Shown here: positions 1 to 8,027 of the stretch, piece after piece
Numbering within the stretch: position 1 is the first letter of the stretch
Layout of the letters: each line of letters begins with the position of its first letter
DNA from: Pseudomonas fluorescens
GTDB lineage: Bacteria; Pseudomonadota; Gammaproteobacteria; Pseudomonadales; Pseudomonadaceae
Assembly: GCF_000968015.1 (NCBI RefSeq)
Contig: NZ_LACH01000006.1
Span: 1 to 35,680 of the forward strand
Length of the DNA stretch: 35,680 nt
Direction: 5' to 3'
Made by a program: the position numbers and the translations under genes
Notes under the pieces: generated by a model
The model's database searches: none
What the model was told of the DNA's origin: nothing
Seen by the model: only the letters and a program-made list of their open reading frames with translations

Positions 1-14
1 CTGACCATCTCATT

Positions 15-42
15 AAACCCGCCTCTTCAGGCGGGTTTTTTA
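15..42 (+). terminator. Rho-independent terminator of an upstream gene
   Basis: A perfect 9-bp stem (AAACCCGCC / GGCGGGTTT) with a 6-nt loop is followed by a T run. The longer T tract lies on the plus-strand side, so it most likely ends a plus-strand transcript that enters from outside the window. Confidence 0.9.
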
Positions 43-71
43 TTGCCTGAGATTTCACGGTGAATGCAATC

Positions 72-164
72 CCTGTAGGAGCGAGCCTGCTCGCGAAAGC
101 GGTGTATCAGTCAGCATCAATGTCGACTGACACGACGCTTTCGCGAGCAGGCTCACTCCTACAG
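72..164. repeat. REP doublet (REPIN-like), GAGCGAGCCTGCTCGCGA family
   Basis: Two oppositely oriented copies of a REP unit (TGTAGGAGCGAGCCTGCTCG at the left, its near-complement ending CACTCCTACAG at the right) flank about 35 bp of unrelated sequence. The whole forms a long imperfect palindrome. It lies between the entering terminator and the 3' end of the LysR gene. Such elements are mobilised in trans by RAYT transposases; none is encoded in this window. Confidence 0.85.
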
Positions 165-174
165 AGTTTTGTGT

Positions 175-1041
175 TTATCCATCGATCGGTGTCAGGCAGC
201 TGGAAAACAGCTGCTGGATCGGCTGTGTGCGCTGGCTATAGCGCTGCAACAGGACGATCTCGCGGTAGAACGTCAACGCCCCCAGCGGAATAATCCGAAC
301 CTTCGCCCCATGCTCAAGCCAGAGCCCGGCCTCGGGAAGCAGCGACACCCCCAACCCGCATTCAACCATCTTCACGATGGCTTCCAGCTCATCCAGTTCC
401 AAAGCCACCTGCACATCAATCTGCTGCTCGCGCAAAAACCGCGTCACCAATCGTCCACCGAACGAATTGCGGTCGTAACGCACGTGCGGATGGCTCGCGA
501 GGATCTGCAACGGCTCATCGCCTTCAAGTTCTGCCGGTACGATCAATACAAACGGTTCCTTGCGGATGACCTGCGCTGACAGTTCTTTGGGCAACTCGAA
601 CGGTGGCTTGATCAGGATCGCCAGATCCACCTCACCGGTGTCCACCTGACTCAACAGGTTCAGCGACACGCCGGGCACCAGTTTCGGTTCCAGCAACGGT
701 GCCTGTTGCCTCAATCGCAGCAATGCCTGGGGCAGCAGTCCGGTCTGGGCCGTGGCCACCGCGCCTATTTTCAACTCGCCGCGATACTCACTGACATCAT
801 CGCTGACCGCCATGCGACTGAAGGTCTCGAGCATTTCCCTGGCCATCGGTAACGCCCGCTGGCCCGCCGCATTGAGCAGCGCTTGACGTCCAGTGCGGTC
901 GAACAAACGAATACCCAGGGCCTGTTCCAGATTGCGAATCTGCGCGCTGACGGCTGACTGGGTCAGGCCAATGTGCATCCCCGCCGCGGCAAAAGTGCCG
1001 TAGCGCGTCACCGCAATGAAGGTTTTCAGTTCTCGCAGCAT
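175..1041 (-). CDS. LysR-family transcriptional regulator (divergent from VOC/amidase pair)
   Basis: A 288-aa protein of normal LysR length. An N-terminal winged helix-turn-helix occupies about residues 1-60 (recognition helix around LTQSAVSAQIRNLEQ), and a periplasmic-binding-protein-like effector domain runs from about residue 90 to the end. The ATG at 1041 has a weak GAGA ribosome site upstream. The gene is transcribed away from the VOC and amidase genes, the usual arrangement of a LysR regulator and its target, so I infer that it controls them. A perfect 12-bp palindrome lies 8 bp upstream of its start. The effector is unknown. The family call is secure; the target is inference. Confidence 0.93.
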   Translation of the reverse strand: MLRELKTFIAVTRYGTFAAAGMHIGLTQSAVSAQIRNLEQALGIRLFDRTGRQALLNAAGQRALPMAREMLETFSRMAVSDDVSEYRGELKIGAVATAQTGLLPQALLRLRQQAPLLEPKLVPGVSLNLLSQVDTGEVDLAILIKPPFELPKELSAQVIRKEPFVLIVPAELEGDEPLQILASHPHVRYDRNSFGGRLVTRFLREQQIDVQVALELDELEAIVKMVECGLGVSLLPEAGLWLEHGAKVRIIPLGALTFYREIVLLQRYSQRTQPIQQLFSSCLTPIDG

Positions 1042-1048
1042 GGCGTTC

Positions 1049-1088
1049 TCGATTAATCGAAATAATTTGATCTCGATGCAAAAATTAT
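1049..1088. promoter_or_regulatory. Candidate LysR operator region between divergent genes
   Basis: The 111-bp gap between the LysR start and the VOC start is AT-rich. It holds a perfect palindrome TCGATTAATCGA (1049-1060) and a second inverted repeat ATAATTT/AAATTAT (1062-1068 and 1082-1088). LysR proteins usually bind such dyads in the shared promoter. Assignment is from position and symmetry only. Confidence 0.5.
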
Positions 1089-1152
1089 CGTCTTTTAATC
1101 AAAAAGCACAGGGCTAAACTCAGTCTGAATCCAGAAAGCCGAGGCACATCCA

Positions 1153-1578
1153 ATGCAACTCTCCCCTTTTCACTTGGCCATCCCGGTCTACGACCTGACG
1201 GCCGCGCGCAATTTTTATGGCGAAGTCTTCGGCCTGGAAGAAGGTCGCTCAAGCGATCATTGGGTCGATTTCAATTTTTTCGGCCATCAGCTGGTCATTC
1301 ACCTGGCGCCGAAAAACGCCTCTCAAGAAGCCGCGCACACCAACGCTGTCGACGGTCATGACGTGCCGGTGCCGCATTTTGGTGTGGTGTTGGGGATGAA
1401 CGAATGGGAGGCTCTTGCCGAACGCTTGAAAGCCCTCGACACCCGATTCGTCATCGAACCGGGCATTCGCTTTCAGGGATTGGTGGGCGAGCAAGCCACG
1501 ATGTTTCTGTTCGACCCTTGCGGCAATGCGCTGGAGTTCAAGGCGTTCAAGGACATCACTCAGTTGTTCGCCAAATGA
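1153..1578 (+). CDS. VOC-family (glyoxalase/bleomycin-resistance-like) protein
   Basis: A 141-aa protein with the vicinal-oxygen-chelate pattern. The first beta strand and His are in [12 protein letters not shown] (His7 is the likely first metal ligand), followed by the helix [15 protein letters not shown]. The C-terminal strand ends [14 protein letters not shown], where Glu is the usual last metal ligand. VOC proteins coordinate a divalent metal and act as isomerases, dioxygenases or binding proteins. The substrate cannot be read from the sequence. The stop codon overlaps the amidase start (ATGA), so the two are translationally coupled and probably act on the same compound. The divergent LysR is the probable regulator. 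Confidence 0.88.
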   Translation: MQLSPFHLAIPVYDLTAARNFYGEVFGLEEGRSSDHWVDFNFFGHQLVIHLAPKNASQEAAHTNAVDGHDVPVPHFGVVLGMNEWEALAERLKALDTRFVIEPGIRFQGLVGEQATMFLFDPCGNALEFKAFKDITQLFAK

Positions 1579-2852
1579 TCCGCCCCGCCCCAGATGCCAC
1601 GACCCTCAGTCAGTCCGTGATCAAGGGTGAGACGACCGCCGCCGTCATCGCCGAAACGGCCCTGGAACGCATTCAGGCGCTGGAGCCGGACATCCGGGCC
1701 TTTGTCTCGTTCGATGCCCGAAAAGTACGCACCGATGCTGCGTTGCACGACGGTCGTGGCTTGCTGGCCGGAGTGCCGGTGGGGGTGAAGGATATCTTCG
1801 ACAGTGCCGACCATCCGACGCAATTTAACTCGCCCATCTATGCCGGCCATCAACCTGCCCGGGATGCCCATGTGGTGACCCTGCTCCGTCAGGCCGGCGC
1901 GCTGATCATGGGCAAGACCCACACCACTGAATTTGCGTATATGCACACTGGCCCGACCCGCAACCCGCATGACCTGGACCGCACGCCGGGCAGTTCAAGC
2001 GCCGGTTCAGCGGCCGGGATGGCAGCGGATTTCTTTGCTGTGGCGCTGGGCACCCAGACTGCCGGTTCACTGCTGAAACCGGCGTCCTATTGCGGGCTGT
2101 TCGCGTTCAAACCTTCGTTTGGACTGGTATCCCTGGAAGGCGTAAAGCCGCTGGCGCCGAGCTTCGACACCGTCGGCTGGTACGGCCGCTCGGTGCGCGA
2201 TCTGCACTTGGTGGCGCGGGTGTTGATTCCAGGTTTTGCAGTGCCCGAGGTTGAACCACGTCCTCTGCAATTGGGCTTCTATCGCACAGCGCGCTGGGAT
2301 CAGGTCGACCCCGAGGTGGCCAACGCCCTGGAACAGGCCGTGGACCACTTGCGCAGCGCCGGCCATCAGGTCAACGACGTGCAACTGCCGGATGAATTTG
2401 CCGGGGTATTCGACGATCACCTGTTAATCAACGATTGCGAAGGCGCCCGTTCCCTGGCGAAGGAGTTTCAGCAACACCGCGCACTGTTAAGCCCTTCGAC
2501 GTTGGCAATGTTCGACCGGGCGGCGGCGACAACCTGGGAGCAAGAGTCCGCTGCCAAGGCCCGGTTGGCGGCGCTTGCACCGCGCCTGAATGAATGCTGC
2601 CAGCCCTACGACGCCATGCTCGGCCCCTGCTGCGGGATGGTCGCGCCCGTGGGCCTGGAAAGCACCGGGCCATCGGATTTCATCAAGTTCTGGGGCGCGT
2701 TCGGCTGGCCGCAGGTGAATATCCCGCTGGTTCGCGCTGAAGGATCGATGCCTATCGGTTTACAGATGATCGGCCGGTTCAGAACTGACGGTTCGTTACT
2801 ACGGGTGGCCGAACGGGTCGCTGCCGATTTGCTCACTGGTCGCAGTCAATAA
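1575..2852 (+). CDS. Amidase-signature-family hydrolase
   Basis: A 425-aa amidase of the Ser-cisSer-Lys family. Lys72 lies in [10 protein letters not shown], the cis-Ser lies in the Ser-rich [13 protein letters not shown] stretch (about 139-151), and the nucleophile Ser165 lies in [10 protein letters not shown]. The catalytic triad looks complete. I chose ATG 1575, which overlaps the VOC stop by 4 nt; a longer frame upstream is antisense-like junk overlapping the VOC gene. These enzymes hydrolyse carboxamides (for example indoleacetamide, allophanate or aryl amides); the specific substrate is not evident. The last 54 bp overlap the 3' end of the convergent GGDEF gene. Confidence 0.9.
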   Translation: MIRPAPDATTLSQSVIKGETTAAVIAETALERIQALEPDIRAFVSFDARKVRTDAALHDGRGLLAGVPVGVKDIFDSADHPTQFNSPIYAGHQPARDAHVVTLLRQAGALIMGKTHTTEFAYMHTGPTRNPHDLDRTPGSSSAGSAAGMAADFFAVALGTQTAGSLLKPASYCGLFAFKPSFGLVSLEGVKPLAPSFDTVGWYGRSVRDLHLVARVLIPGFAVPEVEPRPLQLGFYRTARWDQVDPEVANALEQAVDHLRSAGHQVNDVQLPDEFAGVFDDHLLINDCEGARSLAKEFQQHRALLSPSTLAMFDRAAATTWEQESAAKARLAALAPRLNECCQPYDAMLGPCCGMVAPVGLESTGPSDFIKFWGAFGWPQVNIPLVRAEGSMPIGLQMIGRFRTDGSLLRVAERVAADLLTGRSQ

Positions 2853-3398
2853 GCCCTCTGCCGTCTCGTGGAGCGCAGGATGAAACTCGATCTGATCGAT
2901 ACTGAAGTGGATGTCATAACCGCGATGCACCGTGGCATTGCGCTCTTCGAGTATTTCTTCGATTCGCGCCCTGATCGCGGGAATCTCCACAACGCTTGAG
3001 CCGGTCAGCAACGCAACGAATTTGTCGCTGCCCAACCGGCCGATCACGTCGCTCTCGCGAAAGGCTATTCGCAGCACATCAGCGAAGGTTTTCAGGGCAT
3101 TGTCGCCCTCGGCACGACCATAGAGATAGTTGATGTGCTTGAAGTCATCAATATTGAAGAGCAGCAGCGTCGCTGGCTTTTTCAGCTGTAGGCAGACATC
3201 CAGCCCTTGTTGGGCCAGCGCTATAAAACCGTGTCGGTTGGAGAGCAGCGTCAACTCGTCCATGCTCGCCATCTGCACGCCCATCAACTCCTCCTCGGCC
3301 TTGCGGGCCAAGTCACGCAGCAGCTCGCGCTCCTGCAGTGGCGTGCGCAACGGGTCGGCGCACGCGCCTGGTTTTACCGGTTTGCCTGGGATCAGCAT
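2799..3398 (-). CDS. Degenerate GGDEF-domain protein, probably inactive as a diguanylate cyclase
   Basis: A 199-aa protein whose residues about 45-175 follow the GGDEF fold (DELTLLSNRHGF, then FNIDDFKHIN, then SDVIGRLGSDKF). Two key features are lost. The signature reads GSDKF (123-127) instead of GGDEF, putting Lys where the catalytic/metal Glu belongs, and the first metal Asp of the FDxD motif is Asn82. The C-terminal helix that usually ends in an ADxAMYxxK-like motif is also missing. Residues 20-45 resemble the tail of a preceding GAF domain (ERELLRDLARKAEEEL), so the gene looks like a 5'-truncated GAF-GGDEF gene. The start has a good site (GGAG, 6 nt before ATG). It could be a decaying gene or a c-di-GMP/partner-binding remnant. 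Confidence 0.82.
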   Translation of the reverse strand: MLIPGKPVKPGACADPLRTPLQERELLRDLARKAEEELMGVQMASMDELTLLSNRHGFIALAQQGLDVCLQLKKPATLLLFNIDDFKHINYLYGRAEGDNALKTFADVLRIAFRESDVIGRLGSDKFVALLTGSSVVEIPAIRARIEEILEERNATVHRGYDIHFSIDQIEFHPALHETAEGLLTATSEQIGSDPFGHP

Positions 3399-3472
3399 TA
3401 CTCACTCCATTGGCGGGTATATTTCTTAGAGTGGCCCATACCCGGTTTGACTCCCTGTTAACAGACCGCCGG

Positions 3473-4051
3473 TCAACTACCCACGACCGGACATGGCCCT
3501 CCCGCGTCTGCCCAGCGTTTGAACTGGGTGACGAAAATGTCGTGCGGCACCGGGACCGGCGCCCTTCCCTGACCTGGATTCCAGCCCCAAAGCACCAATT
3601 TGTCGTCGCTGACATGCTTGATCAGCGCGGCGAAATCGCGGTCACCGTTGCTGGAACGGTCCTTGATCATTGCGCACAATTTATCGGCCGGCAGACCGAT
3701 CCAGGCCATTTTGTGCGCGGCTGGCGGCAGGCTCCAGTGCGGCGCCCCTGGCGGTGCGTGAGCGCCGTAACTGGCTGGCGGATTACTCTCGGCGTGGCAG
3801 GTAGCGCAGGGCAAACCCGCCGCGCCCTTGCCGTCCATGCCCCGCACGACGTTCATTGCGTGGGGAATCCCGGCGTCGAATTGCAACGGCGAATCGCCGG
3901 GGATATGGCAGTTCTGGCACCGCGGGCTCTGAAAGACCTTTTGCACGGTATCGAACGCCTTGATGGCCTCCTTATCGTCAGCGAGCACGTGCTCGGCGTA
4001 GGCGATCAGGCCGATCAACACCACCGCGCCAAGAATCAGATGTCGTCTCAT
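3473..4051 (-). CDS. Di-heme c-type cytochrome, electron acceptor of the iorAB-type dehydrogenase
   Basis: A 192-aa protein with an N-terminal hydrophobic signal (about residues 5-24, likely cleavage after VLA25). It has two c-type heme sites, CQNCH (Cys45, Cys48, His49) and CATCH (Cys82, Cys85, His86). The ATG lies one base after the stop of the Mo-subunit gene (TGAGATG), so translation is coupled. Cytochromes in this position accept electrons from periplasmic two-subunit molybdenum hydroxylases that lack an FAD subunit and pass them to the respiratory chain; this role is inferred from context. It is the last gene of a three-gene minus-strand operon. Confidence 0.88.
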   Translation of the reverse strand: MRRHLILGAVVLIGLIAYAEHVLADDKEAIKAFDTVQKVFQSPRCQNCHIPGDSPLQFDAGIPHAMNVVRGMDGKGAAGLPCATCHAESNPPASYGAHAPPGAPHWSLPPAAHKMAWIGLPADKLCAMIKDRSSNGDRDFAALIKHVSDDKLVLWGWNPGQGRAPVPVPHDIFVTQFKRWADAGGPCPVVGS

Positions 4052-4052
4052 C

Positions 4053-6221
4053 TCACACTCCCGACAGCTGCAGCGGCAGTTCCCGCAAGCGTTGACCGGT
4101 CAGGGCGAACACCGCGTTGGCCACAGCCGGCGCCGTGGGCGGCACACCGGCCTCGCCGATGCCACCGGGTTTGTCGCTGCTGGGCACGATATGCACTTCC
4201 ACCACCGGCATTTCGTTGAGCCTCAGCACTTGATAGTCGTGGTAATTGGACTGCACCACCTGCCCGTTCTTGAAGGTCAGTTTGCTGTGCAAAGTAAATC
4301 CGAGGCCGAAGGTGATGGCCGATTCCATCTGCGCCGCAATGCTCATCGGGTTGACCGCAATGCCGCAATCCACCGCACACACCACCCGGTGTACGCGGAT
4401 CGTAAGGTTGTCCTGGGACACCTCGGCCACCTGGGCAACATAACTGCCGAAAGACTCATGCACCGCGACACCCAACGCATGGCCGTCCGGCAGTGGCGCC
4501 TTCCAGTTGGCTTTCTCGACGGCCAGGTTCAGCACGCCAAGATGCCGTGGATGGTCCTTGAGCAAGGTTCGTCGGTACTCGACCGGGTCCTTGCCGGCCG
4601 CCTCTGCCAGTTCGTCGATCAGCGACTCCATCACGAACGCGGTGTGGGTGTGCCCTACCGAACGCAACCAGAGTACGCGGATGCCGGTTTGCGGCGAATG
4701 CAGATCGACCTGGTGATTCGCCAACCCCTCAAGGTAGGGACTGTCGGCAACCCCTTCGACAGACGTCTTGTCGATGCCATTCTTGACCATGGTCGCCTCG
4801 AATGACGTGCCCGCCATGATCGACTGCCCGACCATCACATGCTTCCAGGCGATCGGCAGGCCGCCAGCATCGAGGCCGATGCGGGCCTGATGGAGGAACG
4901 CGGAGCGGTAGTAGCCACCGCGAATGTCATCCTCCCGGGACCAGACGGTTTTCACCGGCGCGCCCGCTGCCTTGGCGACTTCCACGGCTTCTGCAACAAA
5001 GTCCGAGGTCGGATTGGCCCGGCGACCGAAACCACCGCCCAGAAACTCGGTATGAATCTCCACCTGCTCGGGTTTGAGCCCGGTGATTTTCCCGGCGACC
5101 ATCTGATCCAGCGTCTGGAACTGGGTGCCGGTCCAGATTTCGCATTTGTCCTGGGTAATTTTCACGGTGCAGTTGAGCGGTTCCATCGGCGCATGGGCCA
5201 GGTACGGCACGCTGTATTCGACATCAATGGTCTTCGCCGCTTTCCCCAGACCCGCCGCGACATCACCGGCCTGACTGGCCGAAGCACCAGGGGTGGCGGC
5301 GAGTTTGCGGAAGCTTTCCAGTAGTTTCTGACTGTCGAGCCCGGTGTTTGGCCCCAAGTCCCAATCGACCTTCAACGCATCGCGCCCCAGCTTCGCCGCC
5401 CAGTAATGGTCGGCAATCACCGCCACTCCGGTGGGCACCTGCACCACTTTGTGCACGCCCGGGATCGCCAGGGCTTCGGCGCCTTCGAAGGATTTAACGC
5501 TGCCACCGAACACCGGCGGGCGCGCGACCATGGCGGTCATCAGGCCGTCGAACTGCACGTCCATGCCGAACTTGGCGCGGCCGGTGATTTTTTCCGGGGT
5601 GTCCAGGCGCTTGGTCGGTTTGCCAATGATTTTCCAGTCCTTGGACTCCTTGAGCTTGATCGACGCCGGATCCGGTACCGGCAGCTTTCCGGCGTCATCG
5701 GCCAGTTCGCCGTAGGTGGCGCGTTGGTCGCCGGCAATCACTACACCCGATTCGGTGCGAATTTCGGAGGGCGCGACATTGAAGCGCTTGGCCGCCGCGT
5801 CGATCAACATCAAACGCGCCGCTGCGCCGGCCCGACGGTAGCGGTCAAACTCCATCCAGGTCGAGGTGGACCCGCCAGTGATTTGCATCCCGCCAAACCC
5901 GGCCAGACCATACTCGGCGGCCGAGGCCGGTGCATGTTCGACGCGGATCTTCGACCAGTCGGCGTCCAGTTCTTCGGCGATCAACATGGTCAGGCCGGTC
6001 CAGATGCCCTGACCCATTTCCGAATGGCCGAGCAGTATGGTGACGCTGTTGTCATTGCCGATCCGTAAAAATGCATTGGGCGCGAAAACGTTTCCTTCAT
6101 TCTCCGCACCCAAGGCAAAGCGATGGCCACCGGGGATGACAAACGCCACCACCAGACCACCGCCCAGCACCGCGCTGCCCTTGAGGAAACCGCGGCGTGA
6201 CAGAGGATTGAGGCTGTTCAT
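4053..6221 (-). CDS. iorB: Isoquinoline 1-oxidoreductase-type molybdenum-binding subunit (xanthine oxidase family)
   Basis: A 722-aa large subunit of the xanthine dehydrogenase/aldehyde oxidase family. The N-terminus carries a twin-arginine signal (SRRGFLKGSAVLGGG) followed by a hydrophobic stretch, so the holoenzyme is exported folded to the periplasm. The molybdopterin-binding region includes LGGGFGRR, and the C-terminal GGIGEAGVPP motif holds the base Glu (about 690). I chose ATG 6221, with GGGAG 8 nt upstream, over an in-frame TTG 18 nt earlier. The iorA-like gene precedes it by 25 bp and the cytochrome follows by 1 bp. The family hydroxylates N-heterocycles or aldehydes using water; isoquinoline itself as the substrate is not shown here. 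Confidence 0.9.
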   Translation of the reverse strand: MNSLNPLSRRGFLKGSAVLGGGLVVAFVIPGGHRFALGAENEGNVFAPNAFLRIGNDNSVTILLGHSEMGQGIWTGLTMLIAEELDADWSKIRVEHAPASAAEYGLAGFGGMQITGGSTSTWMEFDRYRRAGAAARLMLIDAAAKRFNVAPSEIRTESGVVIAGDQRATYGELADDAGKLPVPDPASIKLKESKDWKIIGKPTKRLDTPEKITGRAKFGMDVQFDGLMTAMVARPPVFGGSVKSFEGAEALAIPGVHKVVQVPTGVAVIADHYWAAKLGRDALKVDWDLGPNTGLDSQKLLESFRKLAATPGASASQAGDVAAGLGKAAKTIDVEYSVPYLAHAPMEPLNCTVKITQDKCEIWTGTQFQTLDQMVAGKITGLKPEQVEIHTEFLGGGFGRRANPTSDFVAEAVEVAKAAGAPVKTVWSREDDIRGGYYRSAFLHQARIGLDAGGLPIAWKHVMVGQSIMAGTSFEATMVKNGIDKTSVEGVADSPYLEGLANHQVDLHSPQTGIRVLWLRSVGHTHTAFVMESLIDELAEAAGKDPVEYRRTLLKDHPRHLGVLNLAVEKANWKAPLPDGHALGVAVHESFGSYVAQVAEVSQDNLTIRVHRVVCAVDCGIAVNPMSIAAQMESAITFGLGFTLHSKLTFKNGQVVQSNYHDYQVLRLNEMPVVEVHIVPSSDKPGGIGEAGVPPTAPAVANAVFALTGQRLRELPLQLSGV

Positions 6222-6246
6222 TGTGCGGACTCCCGTCAACGTGGCA

Positions 6247-6702
6247 TCAACCTATTTCGGCGGCGCGTTTGACCGCTGCACGGATCCTTGGGTAGGTGCC
6301 GCAGCGGCAGATGTTGCCGGAGAGCGCCTGATCGATGTCGCTGTCGGTGGGCTTGGGGATTTTCGCCAGCAACGCGGCGGCCGACATGATCTGCCCGGAC
6401 TGGCAGTAACCGCACTGCACCACATCGAGTTCGGCCCAGGCTTGCTGCACCGGGTGCGACCCGTCGGTAGACAGGCCTTCGATGGTGAGGATTTTTTGCC
6501 CGTTGGCCACCGCTGTGGCGGGCGTGATGCAGGAACGCAGCGGCGCGCCGTCGACGTGCACGGTGCAGGCCCCACACTGGGCGATGCCGCAACCGAATTT
6601 GGTGCCGGTCAGGTGCGCGACATCGCGCAGGACCCACAGCAGCGGCATGTCTGCGGGGACATCCAGCGCCTGGTCCTTGCCATTGATGTTGAGGGTCAGC
6701 AT
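6247..6702 (-). CDS. iorA: Isoquinoline 1-oxidoreductase-type [2Fe-2S] subunit
   Basis: A 151-aa small subunit with both Fe-S clusters of the molybdenum hydroxylase family. The plant-ferredoxin-like cluster is held by Cys38, Cys43, Cys46 and Cys58 (CGIAQCGAC motif). The helical cluster is held by Cys97, Cys100, Cys132 and Cys134 (QCGYCQSGQ and [10 protein letters not shown]). It has no signal peptide and is presumably co-exported with the Tat-signal-bearing Mo subunit. ATG 6702 is preferred: GAGG lies 9 nt upstream and the family starts here, whereas the frame extends 35 residues further into non-conserved sequence. It is first in the operon with the Mo subunit and cytochrome, which completes the path Mo - 2Fe-2S - 2Fe-2S - heme c. 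Confidence 0.92.
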   Translation of the reverse strand: MLTLNINGKDQALDVPADMPLLWVLRDVAHLTGTKFGCGIAQCGACTVHVDGAPLRSCITPATAVANGQKILTIEGLSTDGSHPVQQAWAELDVVQCGYCQSGQIMSAAALLAKIPKPTDSDIDQALSGNICRCGTYPRIRAAVKRAAEIG

Positions 6703-7067
6703 TGCGAATGTCCTCAGACTCACGGTGTTCTGAAAGGGCTCTCGGGAACCTCGGGTTATCCCTACAGCTAAGCGCAAATTGCCGGGCGAGACAGGTTCAT
6801 CGACCACCGGTCACACAAAGCCGCCTCAATCGGCTAACGCTGTTCACTTCGGCGCGGGCCCAACATTTGTGGCGAGGGGATTTATCCCCGTTGGGTCGCG
6901 AAGCGGGCCCCAGCGTCCATTCAAGCAGACTGAGACTCGCGGATTTACGACTGCTTCGCAGCCGAACGGGGATAAATCCCCTCGCCACAGGTTTCTTGCT
7001 CGCCTGAAGATTGTGTTATGCAAACAGCATTAGCCTCAATGGGCGGCCTTTTTCCTGCGGTGGGGGC
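6703..7067. other. Intergenic region containing a REP doublet and the iorA promoter region
   Basis: This 365-bp gap holds no credible gene. Its right half is the REP doublet at 6868-6990. The left 165 bp must hold the iorA promoter on the minus strand, but I cannot assign -35 and -10 boxes with confidence. No U-tract terminator is visible downstream of the minus-strand SDR gene that ends at 7068. Confidence 0.6.
6868..6990. repeat. REP doublet of the GTGGCGAGGGGATTTATCCCC family
   Basis: The left arm begins TGTGGCGAGGGGATTTATCC and continues through CCGTTGGGTCGCGAAGCGG. The right arm ends in its complement (GGATAAATCCCCTCGCCACA). About 45 bp of unrelated sequence lies between. This is a REP class distinct from the GAGCGAGCTTGCTCGCGA class seen elsewhere in the window. 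Confidence 0.88.
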
Positions 7068-7913
7068 TTAGAAGTCGGTGGACACCGACAGCTCACGCCA
7101 CGTCTGCAACTCATCGGCGACGAAGGCGTTCTTGGCTTCGATCGCTGCGACACAGTCGCTGCCCAGCGGTAAGCGCAGCGGGGCTTTTTCCGCTTCTACC
7201 AGGGTGATCATGGCCTGGGCGAGCTTGTCCGGATCGCCAGGCTGATTCAGGGTCACGGCCTTGGCCATTTTGCGCACCTCACCCGCCGTACTGCGGTAGT
7301 CGGCAATCGAAGCCGGGGATTCGACCAGCGAATTGCCTTCGAGGAATTCGGTACGGAAATAGCCCGGCTCGACAATGGTCACATTGATGCCCAGCGGTGC
7401 CAGCTCGGCGTGCAGCGCCTCGCTCAAGCCTTCGACGGCAAATTTAGTGGAGCAATAGACACCGAAGCCCGGCCCCGACCTGTAGCCGCCCACCGATGAG
7501 AGATTGATCACATGTCCACGGCGAGCCGCGCGCATGTGCGGCAGAACGGCGCGTGTGACATTCAGCAAGCCGAAGACGTTGGTTTCGTACACGCGTCGCA
7601 CTTCATCGGCGCTGGCCTCTTCCACCGCACCGAGCACGCCGAAGCCGGCGTTGTTGACCAGCACGTCGATGCGCCCGAAGTGGTCGATGGCCTTCTTGGC
7701 GACTGCGATGCCTTGGGCTTCGTTGGTCACATCAAGGGTGGCGGCCAGCAAGCCTGGCTGTTCGCCAAAACGCTGAGTGATGCTGCTGGCGTCACGGGCG
7801 GTGGCGACCACGGCGTCACCATTGGCCAGCGCGGCGGCAGCGATCTTCGCGCCGATACCGCGAGAAGCACCAGTGATGAGCCAGACACGTTTGAAGTTTT
7901 GGTTGGTGGTCAT
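7068..7913 (-). CDS. Short-chain dehydrogenase/reductase (classical SDR)
   Basis: A 281-aa classical SDR. The cofactor motif TGASRGIG is at 14-21, NNAG at 87-90, the catalytic Ser around 140 (INLSSVGG), and the YxxxK pair is Tyr153/Lys157 (YCSTK). Replacement of an acidic residue by Ala-Arg after beta 2 (VATARDAS) suggests NADP(H) preference, which is inference. ATG 7913 has AAGGA upstream; the open frame extends 56 codons further but into the divergent promoter. It is transcribed away from the LysR gene at 8028, which probably controls it. The substrate is unknown. Confidence 0.9.
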   Translation of the reverse strand: MTTNQNFKRVWLITGASRGIGAKIAAAALANGDAVVATARDASSITQRFGEQPGLLAATLDVTNEAQGIAVAKKAIDHFGRIDVLVNNAGFGVLGAVEEASADEVRRVYETNVFGLLNVTRAVLPHMRAARRGHVINLSSVGGYRSGPGFGVYCSTKFAVEGLSEALHAELAPLGINVTIVEPGYFRTEFLEGNSLVESPASIADYRSTAGEVRKMAKAVTLNQPGDPDKLAQAMITLVEAEKAPLRLPLGSDCVAAIEAKNAFVADELQTWRELSVSTDF

Positions 7914-7998
7914 GATCGCGAATCCTTGTAGGCAGTTGGGGTAAGCACAAGGTACGCAGGAACATTGGTCGGAAAAATGCCCTCGTGTTACAAGCACT

Positions 7999-8015
7999 AT
8001 GAAACGCTCTTTCAT
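7999..8015. promoter_or_regulatory. Candidate LysR operator (17-bp dyad)
   Basis: A perfect 6-5-6 inverted repeat, ATGAAA-N5-TTTCAT, lies in the 114-bp gap between the divergent SDR and LysR genes, 12 bp before the LysR start. Position and symmetry fit an autoregulatory LysR site, although its spacing is not the canonical T-N11-A. Confidence 0.45.
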
Positions 8016-8027
8016 AATGGCTCCGAT

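Noticed and set aside
1404..1574. A longer amidase reading frame beginning inside the VOC gene
   Set aside because: The extra 57 codons overlap the VOC gene in another frame, lack homology and ribosome site; ATG 1575 overlaps the VOC stop as in a coupled pair.
3440..3460. A possible tRNA T-arm-like sequence (GGTTTGACTCC)
   Set aside because: No acceptor, D or anticodon stems can be built around it.
3338..6771. Several open frames opposite the cytochrome and iorAB-like genes
   Set aside because: They overlap genes with full catalytic motifs on the other strand and show no recognisable protein features.
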